DNA of 64,000 nt, from NCBI RefSeq assembly GCF_003015185.1, contig NZ_CP027860.1, positions 4,805,001 to 4,869,000 on the forward strand, read 5' to 3'. The DNA is from Ahniella affigens. GTDB lineage: Bacteria > Pseudomonadota > Gammaproteobacteria > Xanthomonadales > Ahniellaceae. The translations under genes were made by a program, and so were the position numbers. Below the pieces are notes generated by a model, which ran no database searches, had not been told where the DNA came from, and saw only the letters and a program-made list of their open reading frames with translations. Below are positions 7,701-16,106 of this stretch, in pieces; positions within the stretch are counted from its first letter, which is position 1, and the number at the start of each line of letters is the position of its first letter.

Positions 7701-9509
7701 TCAGTCAGTCAACAGGACGCCGAGGCGCTCGCCAACTTGGGACAGGCTTAACGCCTCGGCCTCGGTTGCGCGGCGGGCGCGGTACTCGTAGGTGCCGGCA
7801 GTGAGACCACGTTCGGAGACCACAACACGATGCGGCACACCGATCAGCTCGATGTCGGCGAACATCGCGCCCGGACGGAGCCCGCGATCGTCGAGCACAG
7901 CCTCCACGCCTGCGGCCTGCAGCTGTTCGTAGAGCGCGACGGCAGCTTCAGTCACCTTCGCATCACCCTTCGGGTTGATCATGCAGACCGCGACCTTGTA
8001 CGGCGCCATCGGCTCGGGCCAAATGATCCCATTGGCATCGAAATTCTGCTCGATCGCCGCCGCGACGATACGCGACACACCAATCCCGTAGCAGCCCATG
8101 AACATGACCTGGTTCTTGCCCTGCTCGTCGCTGACTGTGGCCTTCATGGCCTCGGCGTACTTCTGACCGAGTTGGAAGACATGGCCGACCTCGATGCCGC
8201 GACCAATGCGGATCTCGCCATGGCCGTCCGGCGACGGATCACCGGTTACCACGCTGCGCACGTCAGCCACCACTTCCGGCTCGGCGAGGTCACGGCCGAA
8301 GTTCACGTGCGTCAGGTGGAAGCCGTCTTCGTTCGCGCCGACGACAAAGTCACCCATGGCGGCCACGGTGCGGTCGGCAATAACGCGCAGGCGACGCGTG
8401 ACGTCCTTCAATCGGCTGGTCGTCGGATCGGTCCACAGCCGGTTTTCGGCAATGTCTTCGGCCTGGATTTCTTTGGTTGTAATGGCGGTGACTGGCCCCA
8501 ACGACCCTGGCGACGCGCCGAGCATCGCGCGGATCTCCTTCTCGGTCGCGAGGCGGCACTCGGCCAGGCCGGCAACTTTGGTCAGCTTGACCTCGTTGAC
8601 GTTGTGGTCGCCGCGGACCAGCACCAGCACAAATTGCGCGTCTTTTTCGGTGTCGACACAGTAGGCCACCGTCTTGACGGTCTTGTCGATGTTGATGCCG
8701 AGCAGCTTGGCCACGTCCTCGCAGGTTTTTTCCTTCGGCGTGGCAACCTTGGCCATCGCCTCAGCCGCTGCCGGACGCGGCGTCGCCGGCGCCACGGCTT
8801 CGGCCAATTCGACATTCGCAGCGTAGTCGGAGCCGGTCGCAAACGCGATCGCGTCTTCGCCCGAATCAGCCAGCACATGGAACTCATGCGACGCCGAGCC
8901 GCCAATCGCACCCGTATCGGCAAACACCGCACGGAACTTCAGCCCGAGGCGGGTGAAGATGCGCGTGTAGGCCTGATACATGTTCTGGTATTCCCGGGCC
9001 ATGCAGTCCTTGCTCAGATGGAAGGAGTAGGCGTCCTTCATCAGGAACTCGCGCGCGCGCATTACCCCGAAGCGCGGCCGGATTTCGTCGCGGAACTTGG
9101 TTTGGATCTGATAGAAATTGATCGGCAGCTGCTTGTAGGAACGGAGTTCCTGACGCGCAAAGTCGGTGATCACTTCCTCATGCGTGGGTCCGTAGCAGAA
9201 CTCCTGCTGCTTGCGGTCCTTGATCTTCAGCAGCTGACCGCCGAACTTCTGCCAGCGCTCGGTCTCTTCCCAAAGTTCGCGCGGCTGGATCGACGGCATC
9301 AACACCTCGAGCGCGCCTGCGCGGTTCATTTCCTCACGGACCACCGTTTCGACCTTGCGCAGTACCTTGAGCCCGAGCGGGGTCCAGGTATAAATGCCAG
9401 CGGCGAGTTTCTTGATCAAACCGGCACGCAGCATCAGCTGATGACTGACGATTTCGGCGTCGGCGGGAACTTCTTTGACGGTGCTGAGGTGGAACTGACT
9501 GAGGCGCAT
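7701..9509 (-). CDS. proS: Prolyl-tRNA synthetase, bacterial type
   Basis: A 602-residue class II synthetase that charges tRNA-Pro. Motif 2 ([20 protein letters not shown]) and motif 3 ([17 protein letters not shown]) are clear, and the N terminus [20 protein letters not shown] is typical of ProS. The insertion between motifs 2 and 3 carries the YbaK-like editing domain that removes mis-charged alanine (around [16 protein letters not shown] and [14 protein letters not shown]). At 602 residues it is somewhat longer than the usual 565-575; the extra length lies partly in an Ala/Pro-rich linker before the editing domain. The larger frame reaching 10151 is an antisense shadow of the tat genes. 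It is divergent from tatA. Confidence 0.96.
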   Translation of the reverse strand: MRLSQFHLSTVKEVPADAEIVSHQLMLRAGLIKKLAAGIYTWTPLGLKVLRKVETVVREEMNRAGALEVLMPSIQPRELWEETERWQKFGGQLLKIKDRKQQEFCYGPTHEEVITDFARQELRSYKQLPINFYQIQTKFRDEIRPRFGVMRAREFLMKDAYSFHLSKDCMAREYQNMYQAYTRIFTRLGLKFRAVFADTGAIGGSASHEFHVLADSGEDAIAFATGSDYAANVELAEAVAPATPRPAAAEAMAKVATPKEKTCEDVAKLLGINIDKTVKTVAYCVDTEKDAQFVLVLVRGDHNVNEVKLTKVAGLAECRLATEKEIRAMLGASPGSLGPVTAITTKEIQAEDIAENRLWTDPTTSRLKDVTRRLRVIADRTVAAMGDFVVGANEDGFHLTHVNFGRDLAEPEVVADVRSVVTGDPSPDGHGEIRIGRGIEVGHVFQLGQKYAEAMKATVSDEQGKNQVMFMGCYGIGVSRIVAAAIEQNFDANGIIWPEPMAPYKVAVCMINPKGDAKVTEAAVALYEQLQAAGVEAVLDDRGLRPGAMFADIELIGVPHRVVVSERGLTAGTYEYRARRATEAEALSLSQVGERLGVLLTD

Positions 9510-9741
9510 ACGGGCGAATCCTGAATGAACCCTCGATTGTAGCAGGCCGAATCGAACCGCCCAGGCCACCAACCAAGCGCCAACCACCCCACGCAACCGC
9601 CTGTTTATAAAAGAACAATTTGCGAACGGGGAACCAAATCCCGTGCCCTGGGTCGCAATTTGGCTGGTCCCTGCCTGTCTTCGCGGGCATGTTCGAGCGC
9701 GTGGCGGTATCCTCTCGACGTAAACCTCAAGGAGAGCAGCA

Positions 9742-9936
9742 ATGGGAATCGGCAGCATTTGGCATTGGCTGATCGTGCTTTTGATCGTGGTGCTGATTTT
9801 CGGCACGAAGAAGCTGCGCAATATGGGCGGCGACCTCGGTGGCGCGGTGCGCGAATTCAAGAAGGGCCTGAACGGTGACGAGGAGCAGAAGCGCCTGGAA
9901 GCCGACAAGTCGGAAAGCAAGGACGAGAAGCAGTAA
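9742..9936 (+). CDS. tatA: Sec-independent protein translocase subunit TatA
   Basis: A 64-residue pore-forming subunit of the twin-arginine translocase. It has one N-terminal membrane helix ([16 protein letters not shown]), the conserved FGTKKLR hinge, an amphipathic helix ([14 protein letters not shown]) and a charged tail. AAGGAG lies 7 nt before the ATG. It leads the operon tatA-tatB-tatC-moxR-VWA, with 6 nt to tatB. Confidence 0.95.
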   Translation: MGIGSIWHWLIVLLIVVLIFGTKKLRNMGGDLGGAVREFKKGLNGDEEQKRLEADKSESKDEKQ

Positions 9937-9942
9937 GCAGCC

Positions 9943-10248
9943 ATGTTTGAGGTTGGCTTCAGCGAAATGGTGGTCATCGCGGTGATCGCCCTCATCGTGC
10001 TTGGCCCGGAGCGGCTGCCTAAAGCGGCCCGCATGATCGGGGCTCTGACACGACGGGCGCGTTCGGCGGTGACAAACTTGCGCAATGAACTCGAGCGCGA
10101 AATTGCGGCCGACGAATTGAAGCGGCACCTGAAGGAAGCTGAGCAGAGCATCCAGTCGGCGGTTCAGGAAGTCGCCAAAGTCGACCCGCTGGCCGGCATC
10201 AAGGATGACTTGAACAGCCTGACACCGACGGATCAGCCGAAACCATGA
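9943..10248 (+). CDS. tatB: Sec-independent protein translocase subunit TatB
   Basis: A 101-residue protein that with TatC forms the signal-peptide receptor. It has the hallmark MFEVGFSEM start with E8, one membrane helix, and the [11 protein letters not shown] hinge that distinguishes TatB from TatA, followed by a long amphipathic region. Its stop overlaps the tatC start as ATGA. Confidence 0.95.
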   Translation: MFEVGFSEMVVIAVIALIVLGPERLPKAARMIGALTRRARSAVTNLRNELEREIAADELKRHLKEAEQSIQSAVQEVAKVDPLAGIKDDLNSLTPTDQPKP

Positions 10249-10997
10249 GCACCGAACACGATCAGGAAATGCCGTTTCTGTCGCATCTGATTGAGCTCAG
10301 AACGCGCCTGCTGCGCGCCGTGTCGGTCATGCTGCTGGTCTTTCTCGCCATGGTCCCGTTTGCGAACAAGATTTATAGCCTGTTTGCCGGCCCACTGCTG
10401 AAGCACATGCCGGAAGGCGGCCAGATGATTGCCATCGAGGTGATCAGCCCGTTCATGGTACCGGTCAAACTGTGCTTTTTCCTCTCGGTGATCGTCACGG
10501 CGCCGTGGATTCTCTATCAGGCTTGGGCCTTCGTTGCGCCTGGGCTGTACCGGCACGAAAAACGTCTGGCCAAGCCGTTGCTCGCGTCGGCGACTTTTCT
10601 GTTTTACGGCGGCTGCGCATTTGCGTTCTTCGTCGCACTACCGGGGGTCTTCAAATTCATGCAGGCCTTTGCGCCAGAAGGCGTCGCCGTGATGACCGAC
10701 ATCACCAAATATCTCGACTTCGTGCTCGTGATGTTTCTGGCCTTTGGTGTCTGCTTTGAAGTGCCGGTAGTGGTCATGATCCTGGTCTTGCTGGGCTGGG
10801 TCAGCATCGAGCAGCTCAAGGAGGCGCGCGGCTATGTGATTGTCGGCGCGTTCGTCGTCGCCGCCATTGTCACCCCACCTGATGTGGTCAGTCAGCTGAT
10901 GCTGGCCGTGCCGATGTGCCTCTTATATGAAGTCGGCATCCTTGCCGCCCGTGTTCTGGCCAAGCGCCAGGAGAACAAAATCGCCCCTTCGGCCTGA
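10245..10997 (+). CDS. tatC: Sec-independent protein translocase subunit TatC
   Basis: A 250-residue, six-helix inner-membrane protein that reads the twin-arginine signal. The N-terminal cytoplasmic signature FLSHLIELRTRLLRA is present, as is the conserved loop YQAWAFVAPGLYRHEKR. The carboxy end is short and basic. Overlap with tatB indicates coupled translation. A candidate substrate, the DUF1579 protein with an ARRNLLQ signal, lies at 63.2-63.9 kb. Confidence 0.97.
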   Translation: MSTEHDQEMPFLSHLIELRTRLLRAVSVMLLVFLAMVPFANKIYSLFAGPLLKHMPEGGQMIAIEVISPFMVPVKLCFFLSVIVTAPWILYQAWAFVAPGLYRHEKRLAKPLLASATFLFYGGCAFAFFVALPGVFKFMQAFAPEGVAVMTDITKYLDFVLVMFLAFGVCFEVPVVVMILVLLGWVSIEQLKEARGYVIVGAFVVAAIVTPPDVVSQLMLAVPMCLLYEVGILAARVLAKRQENKIAPSA

Positions 10998-11002
10998 ATC
11001 CC

Positions 11003-11842
11003 ATGCGCTTTGACAGTACCGAACGCTACATCGCCACTGATGATCTGAAGTTGGCGGTGAACGCCGCGATCACCTTGCAACGACCGCTGCTGATCAAAGG
11101 CGAGCCCGGCACGGGCAAGACGCTGCTCGCCGAAGAGATCGCGAAATCGATGTCGGCACCGCTGCTCGAATGGCACATCAAATCGACCACAAAAGCGCAA
11201 CACGGATTGTACGAGTACGACGCCGTGGCCCGCCTACGAGACTCGCAGCTCGGCGACCCGCGCGTGGCGGACATCAAGAACTACATCATCCCGGGCAAGC
11301 TCTGGGAAGCCTTCGCGTCGCCCGAACGCGTGGTGTTGCTGATTGACGAAATCGACAAGGCCGATATCGAGTTCCCGAACGACCTGCTCCGTGAGCTCGA
11401 CCGGATGGATTTCCATGTTTACGAAACGCGGGAAACCGTGCGGGCGATCCACCGGCCGATTGTGATCATCACGAGCAACAACGAGAAGGAACTGCCCGAC
11501 GCGTTCCTCCGCCGCTGCTTCTTCCACTACATCCGCTTTCCGGACCCAGACACCCTGCTTCGCATTGTCGACGTGCACTTCCCGAATCTGAAGCGCGAGT
11601 TGATCAACGAGGCATTGACCGCGTTCTTCCAAGTCCGCGAAACGCCAGCGCTGAAGAAAAAGCCAAGCACGTCAGAACTCTTGGATTGGATCAAGCTCCT
11701 GGTCGCCGAAGACATTCCGATCGAAGTGCTCCGTGAGAAGAATCAGAAAAAGTCGATCCCGCCGCTATACGGCGCGTTGCTGAAGAACGAGGCCGACGTG
11801 CAGCTCTTCGAAAAGTTGGCGTTCCTCAGCCGGCGCAGCTAA
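11003..11842 (+). CDS. MoxR-family AAA+ ATPase
   Basis: A 279-residue AAA+ ATPase. The Walker A motif GEPGTGKT spans residues 33-40, the Walker B motif VLLIDEID residues 111-118, sensor 1 is TSNN near residue 158, and arginines R170/R171 follow. MoxR proteins act as chaperones with partner von Willebrand A proteins, often inserting cofactors or switching complexes on. The partner gene follows after 3 nt, and tatC ends only 5 nt upstream. The pair may mature an exported or membrane enzyme, which the link to tat would suit, but the target is not identifiable here. Confidence 0.9.
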   Translation: MRFDSTERYIATDDLKLAVNAAITLQRPLLIKGEPGTGKTLLAEEIAKSMSAPLLEWHIKSTTKAQHGLYEYDAVARLRDSQLGDPRVADIKNYIIPGKLWEAFASPERVVLLIDEIDKADIEFPNDLLRELDRMDFHVYETRETVRAIHRPIVIITSNNEKELPDAFLRRCFFHYIRFPDPDTLLRIVDVHFPNLKRELINEALTAFFQVRETPALKKKPSTSELLDWIKLLVAEDIPIEVLREKNQKKSIPPLYGALLKNEADVQLFEKLAFLSRRS

Positions 11843-11845
11843 GCC

Positions 11846-13021
11846 ATGCTGATCTCCTTCCTGCTCGCAGTCCGGATTGGCGGCTTGAAGACCAGCATCA
11901 CCGAGTTCCTGGCGTTGCTGGAAGCGCTGAAACACGGCTTTGCGCAGTGTTCGATCAGCGAATTTCACAGCTTGGCGCGCACTTGCCTGGTCAAGGACGA
12001 AAGTCAGTACGACCGCTTTGATCGGGTCTTCAAGGCGTGGTTCGATGGGATCGAGAACGCCACGAACGGGCTGTTCGGCAAGGTGCCGGAAGATTGGCTG
12101 CGGGCGCAGTTCGAACGCGAGTTCAGCGAGGCGGAAAAGGCCAAAGTCCGCCAGCTTGGCAGCTTGGAAGAACTGATGAAGCAGTTCGCCGAACGCCTTG
12201 CTGAGCAGCAGAAAACGCATCAGGGCGGCAATCGCTGGATCGGCACGAACGGCACCTCGCCATTTGGCAACAACGGCTTTCACCCGGGAGGGATGCGGGT
12301 CGGTGGCAGCTCCCGCAACCGGTCAGCCGCCAAGGTTTGGGAACAGCGCCAGTTCGCAAATCTGGATGACCAAGTCGAACTTGGCACGCGCAACATCAAG
12401 ATTGCATTGCGCAAACTGCGGCGGTTTGCACGCCTGGGTGCGGCCGAGGAATTGGATTTGGAACGCACGATTGAAGGCACGGCGCGCAATGCGGGCTGGC
12501 TCGATTTGAAGTTCCGCCCGGAGCGGCATAACGCCGTCAAGGTACTGCTGTTTCTGGACGTTGGCGGGTCCATGGACACGCATGTGCAGCTCTGCGAGGA
12601 GTTGTTCTCAGCCACCAAATCCGAGTTCAAGCACCTGGAGCATTTCTACTTCCACAACTTCGTCTACGAGCGCGTATGGCGCGACAACAAGATGCGTTGG
12701 CAGGAAACCACTCCGATGTTCGACGTGCTGCACAAGTTCGGCAGCGACTATCGCGTCATCTTTGTGGGCGACGCGAGCATGGCGCCGTCGGAGATCAGCA
12801 TGCCCGGTGGTTCGATCGAGCATTGGAATGAAGAGTCCGGCGCCACCTGGCTCACGCGCATTACCGACCTGTATCCGCGCGCCATCTGGCTGAATCCTGT
12901 GCCCGAGCCACAATGGGAATGGACGCCGTCGATTGCGATGACCCGCGAACTGATGGGCGAGCGCATGTTTCCGATGACTTTGGCGGGACTCGACCGCGCC
13001 ATTCAGAAGCTGCGTGCCTGA
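11846..13021 (+). CDS. VWA domain-containing CoxE-like protein
   Basis: A 391-residue cytoplasmic protein. The C-terminal half is a von Willebrand A fold with a metal-ion (MIDAS) motif FLDVGGSMD near residue 237; this is DxGxS, the variant usual in CoxE-type proteins. The N-terminal half is helical and charged, with a Gly/Asn-rich linker near residues 130-155. CoxE-like proteins pair with MoxR ATPases, for example in carbon monoxide dehydrogenase maturation, though no such enzyme is encoded nearby. It is the last gene of the tat-moxR operon, and a large inverted repeat follows. Confidence 0.85.
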   Translation: MLISFLLAVRIGGLKTSITEFLALLEALKHGFAQCSISEFHSLARTCLVKDESQYDRFDRVFKAWFDGIENATNGLFGKVPEDWLRAQFEREFSEAEKAKVRQLGSLEELMKQFAERLAEQQKTHQGGNRWIGTNGTSPFGNNGFHPGGMRVGGSSRNRSAAKVWEQRQFANLDDQVELGTRNIKIALRKLRRFARLGAAEELDLERTIEGTARNAGWLDLKFRPERHNAVKVLLFLDVGGSMDTHVQLCEELFSATKSEFKHLEHFYFHNFVYERVWRDNKMRWQETTPMFDVLHKFGSDYRVIFVGDASMAPSEISMPGGSIEHWNEESGATWLTRITDLYPRAIWLNPVPEPQWEWTPSIAMTRELMGERMFPMTLAGLDRAIQKLRA

Positions 13022-13160
13022 ATCGCCGCAGGCGCTTTCGAACAAGTTCAGTGCCGGTTCGGGCCCTCGATGGGCGGTGTATTCGGCCGCACTTATCAAA
13101 CACGCAATGACCGATTGATTGGTGTGATCACAACATTTGTGTGCGATGACCATCCTGCTC

Positions 13161-13256
13161 GCAAGTAACCCTCTCCCCAGCCCTCTCCCACTCGCGGGGG
13201 AGGGAGCGCTCCCTCTCCCACGCGAGTGGGAGAGGGCTGGGGAGAGGGCTACTTGC
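13161..13256. repeat. 96-bp inverted repeat pair (CCCTCTCCC family)
   Basis: Two copies of a 46-bp unit face each other around a 6-nt centre (AGCGCT): 13161-13204, with a 2-nt deletion, and 13211-13256. Each unit starts GCAAGTAGCCCTCTCC and contains its own hairpin CCCTCTCCCAC..GTGGGAGAGGG. The arrangement is that of a REP doublet (REPIN). It lies between convergent genes and could form a strong terminator for both. Two more copies are at 36579-36624 and 36767-36812. Confidence 0.85.
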
Positions 13257-13327
13257 CACACTGCGCCGTTGTAAGAATCGCGCATCGTCGCCGACATTTT
13301 GATGCGCGAATCAGCGCACTGTCGGTG

Positions 13328-13349
13328 CGACCAGTACGTGTACTGGTCG
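13328..13349. other. 22-bp palindrome beside the kinase stop codon
   Basis: CGACCAGTAC and GTACTGGTCG are exact complements with only 2 nt (GT) between them, 3 nt beyond the stop codon of the leftward kinase gene. The tight centre favours a double-stranded protein site over an RNA hairpin, although it may also act in termination. Confidence 0.5.
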
Positions 13350-13352
13350 AAC

Positions 13353-15899
13353 TCAGTCCGCGTCCACTGGTGCCAACAATTCAGTCGCCAAAACCTGCCG
13401 GGCCTGGATCAACTCGCCCTCGGCGATCGGGACGCCTGCCGTCGCCGCTTCGATCATCGCCTGCGCGAGGACTGGGTGCCGCTGCGGCAGTCCGGCGCGC
13501 GCGATCTGTAGCATCGATTCCAGATGCGTCTTCGCCATTTCGGGCTGCTGCCTGGCGGTAGCAATCCGAGCGCGCTGTCTTTTGGCTTCTGCGGCTAGCA
13601 ATACTGACGGCACCTGCAAGCCTTGATCGTTCGCCTGCTCGACCTGGTGCAGTGATGCCTCAGCCGCTTCCAACTGACCCTGCTGGACTTGCATCCGCGC
13701 CAGCACCAGGCGTGCACGCTCAGAAAAGTAACTTCCCGAACCAAACGATGCCGACATGGCGCTCACGGCCGCTTGCATCGACTCGTTCAAACGCGTTGTG
13801 TCGGCGTCATTTGCAAGCATGATTGCAGCGTGTCGAACCACCCAGAAGTGATCTTCCATTGCGCGTTCTGCCAAGGGCCGACTGAGCGTACTGACGCCCT
13901 CGTTCGAAATGCGAAGCGCCTCGACGGGATCGCCCATGTCCACCAGCAACAAAGCCAGGCTGCCGTGATCACTGAGCCAGTGCGGACCGACGCGCCCCAT
14001 GGCTTGTTCGAGCAGTCCGAGCGAATCGATCAACGTGCGCCGGGCATCCTGATAGCGCCCCTGAAACCAGAGATTCTCCGACAAGTCGTAGCTTACGGCA
14101 TGTTGCCGGTACAAGCGTTGCTGCCCGGTCCAAAGACCGTTTTCGGCCAACTGCGCGCGCAGAATCGCTTCCGCGCGCGCCATTTCGCCAGCTTGACCAA
14201 GCACGCGCGCCTGCTGTGTCGTTTCGATGATGCAGACCGCGTCCGATTCACCGTAGTAGCGCTTGCAATCATCCAACAGGCGTTGGCCTGCCGGAGCGGC
14301 TTCGCGCACTTCCCAACGATTGCGATAGATGGACACCAGCAGCTGCCTGGCCTGAAAGAGCTGCGAACTATCCGCACCATAGCGGGCCTCGCCAATCAGC
14401 ACGGCACGCTCCAGAAAGCGCTTGGCCGACTCATATTCGAGGGCGTTCAGGTGATACTCGCCGATCTGTTGATGGGCGAGCATCAGCGTGTGGGACGATT
14501 GGTTGCGAAGCTGCTCCAGCGTCTGTTCGGTTTCGGCGGCGAATCCACGCGCTTGCTCGCGACGCCCTGCCAACCATTCCAGGCGGGCCAACGCAGACAA
14601 ATACAGGGCCAGATCCGATGCACCGGTTTCACCTGATTGCCGCGCGATCCCGATCGCCGCTTCCAGCAGCGGGCGCGCAGCATCGGGACGTTCCATCTGA
14701 ATATTCGCCTTGGCGAGCGCGTGCAACAAGGCCGCATGGGTGCGCTGATCGGGCGATGGGTGGGCCAGTAGCCGCTGTTGACCACGATCAAGCAGTTCGG
14801 CGACGCCGCCCTCAGCGGTCACCGGCTGGTTGAACAGCTCCACGAAAAAGCCACCAATGGCCGTCGCAGTACCTTCTTCGCGCAGCGTTGCCGAGCGCTC
14901 CTCTGCTTCGCGGCTCTTGCTTTGAAACAGCAGCACTCCCGACAGGACCAGGCTGATCGCCAAGGCCGCAATCAGTGTCGAACTGAATGGATGCCGCCGA
15001 AAACCGAGCACGAGCCGATGCATTTCGCCACCAGCTCGTGCCGACACGGGACGCGCTTCGCGGAGCGCAATCAAGTCGTCCCGAAACAGCATCGCGCTGT
15101 GGTACCGGTCTGCGGCCGCAGGTGCGGTTGCCCGCGCGATGACAGCCGCCAAATCGCTGCGCGAGCTCGCCGGCGCGATCGCAAAACCGTGCTGATTCGC
15201 CCGATTCAGCACGGTTTGCAACGTCAGCCCAAGCTGGAAGATGTCGGTGGCGGTCGTGATCGGTCCACCTTGAAGCTGCTCAGGTGCCGCGTAGCCTGGC
15301 GTCATAATTCGATCGTTGTCACTAACCCGATCGTGCTGTCCGAGCGCAATGCCGAAATCGAGCAACCGCACGCGGCCCTGCTGATCGACCATGACGTTGC
15401 CGGGCTTGATATCCCGATGCACCAGCAGGTGCGAATGGGCGTGTGCAATTGCCGCGCAGAGGTCCTCGAACAGCCGCAACGTTTCGATAAACGACAAGCG
15501 CTGGCGCAACACATAATCGTCGAGCACCAGACCGTCGATGTGCTCCATCGCAAACCACGCACCGCCGCCGGGCAGCTCACCGCCATCAATCAAACCCGCA
15601 ATCCCCGGGTGCGCGAGACGCGCCAGGATCCGACGTTCCTCCTGAAACCGCGCCAACATCTCACCTTGGCGCGGCACGATCTTCAGCGCCACCTTTTGCT
15701 CGAAGCTGGCCTGACTGCGACTAGCGAGATACACGTCGGACATACCGCCCGACCCGAGCAGTCGCTCGATTCGCCACACACCAATCTGCTCACCCGGGTT
15801 CAGTGCCGGCTCGCGGCCGTCCAACATGGCCTGCGGCAGGCGCCCTTGCCAGGCACCACCGGTCTTGAAACGCAGCGTGTGATCGTCGGAATCGCCCAT
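13353..15899 (-). CDS. Transmembrane Ser/Thr protein kinase with TPR-like C-terminal region (kinase 1)
   Basis: An 848-residue eukaryotic-type kinase. The domain (about residues 38-290) has a glycine loop GSGGMSDVY, catalytic K73, HRDIKPGN (161-168), DFGIA (181-185) and APE (205-207), so it should be active. One membrane helix follows near 305-325. The remaining 500 residues are helical repeats of TPR type, predicted to face the periplasm. It lies downstream of a second kinase of the same plan, the ADYC gene and the N-G repeat gene on the same strand. The layout matches kinases known to activate ECF sigma factors (PknS in Xanthomonas citri, PknT in Vibrio); an ECF gene of the relevant type lies at 20.5 kb. 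That partnership is inferred. Confidence 0.88.
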   Translation of the reverse strand: MGDSDDHTLRFKTGGAWQGRLPQAMLDGREPALNPGEQIGVWRIERLLGSGGMSDVYLASRSQASFEQKVALKIVPRQGEMLARFQEERRILARLAHPGIAGLIDGGELPGGGAWFAMEHIDGLVLDDYVLRQRLSFIETLRLFEDLCAAIAHAHSHLLVHRDIKPGNVMVDQQGRVRLLDFGIALGQHDRVSDNDRIMTPGYAAPEQLQGGPITTATDIFQLGLTLQTVLNRANQHGFAIAPASSRSDLAAVIARATAPAAADRYHSAMLFRDDLIALREARPVSARAGGEMHRLVLGFRRHPFSSTLIAALAISLVLSGVLLFQSKSREAEERSATLREEGTATAIGGFFVELFNQPVTAEGGVAELLDRGQQRLLAHPSPDQRTHAALLHALAKANIQMERPDAARPLLEAAIGIARQSGETGASDLALYLSALARLEWLAGRREQARGFAAETEQTLEQLRNQSSHTLMLAHQQIGEYHLNALEYESAKRFLERAVLIGEARYGADSSQLFQARQLLVSIYRNRWEVREAAPAGQRLLDDCKRYYGESDAVCIIETTQQARVLGQAGEMARAEAILRAQLAENGLWTGQQRLYRQHAVSYDLSENLWFQGRYQDARRTLIDSLGLLEQAMGRVGPHWLSDHGSLALLLVDMGDPVEALRISNEGVSTLSRPLAERAMEDHFWVVRHAAIMLANDADTTRLNESMQAAVSAMSASFGSGSYFSERARLVLARMQVQQGQLEAAEASLHQVEQANDQGLQVPSVLLAAEAKRQRARIATARQQPEMAKTHLESMLQIARAGLPQRHPVLAQAMIEAATAGVPIAEGELIQARQVLATELLAPVDAD

Positions 15900-16106
15900 C
15901 GTTGGCGGCAGTTTATCAGGCCGAAAACGCCCTCACACCAGAGACGCGATCATCCGGTTCGGAACCGACGGTTCAGCCTGAATTCGCGCTGTGTACCAGC
16001 ATTTGATGGCAGGTTGGATGCGTTTGCGAAAGAGGCCGCTCAGCCGTGAGCGCGACTCGGCCGGCCACGAGTGTGCCGCCAGAGGTGTGCCGCGACAGGC
16101 TGCCTA

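Noticed and set aside
7830-9524. 564-codon open frame antisense to proS
   Set aside because: It lies wholly opposite a secure synthetase gene. GC-rich codon use on one strand opens such mirror frames, and its protein shows no family features.
13022-13352. Small ORFs between the VWA gene and kinase 1
   Set aside because: The frames are produced by the CCCTCTCCC inverted repeat and have no ribosome site.
14778-16049. 423-codon rightward frame over kinase 1
   Set aside because: Antisense to clear kinase motifs; His/Arg/Gln-rich composition is typical of a shadow frame.
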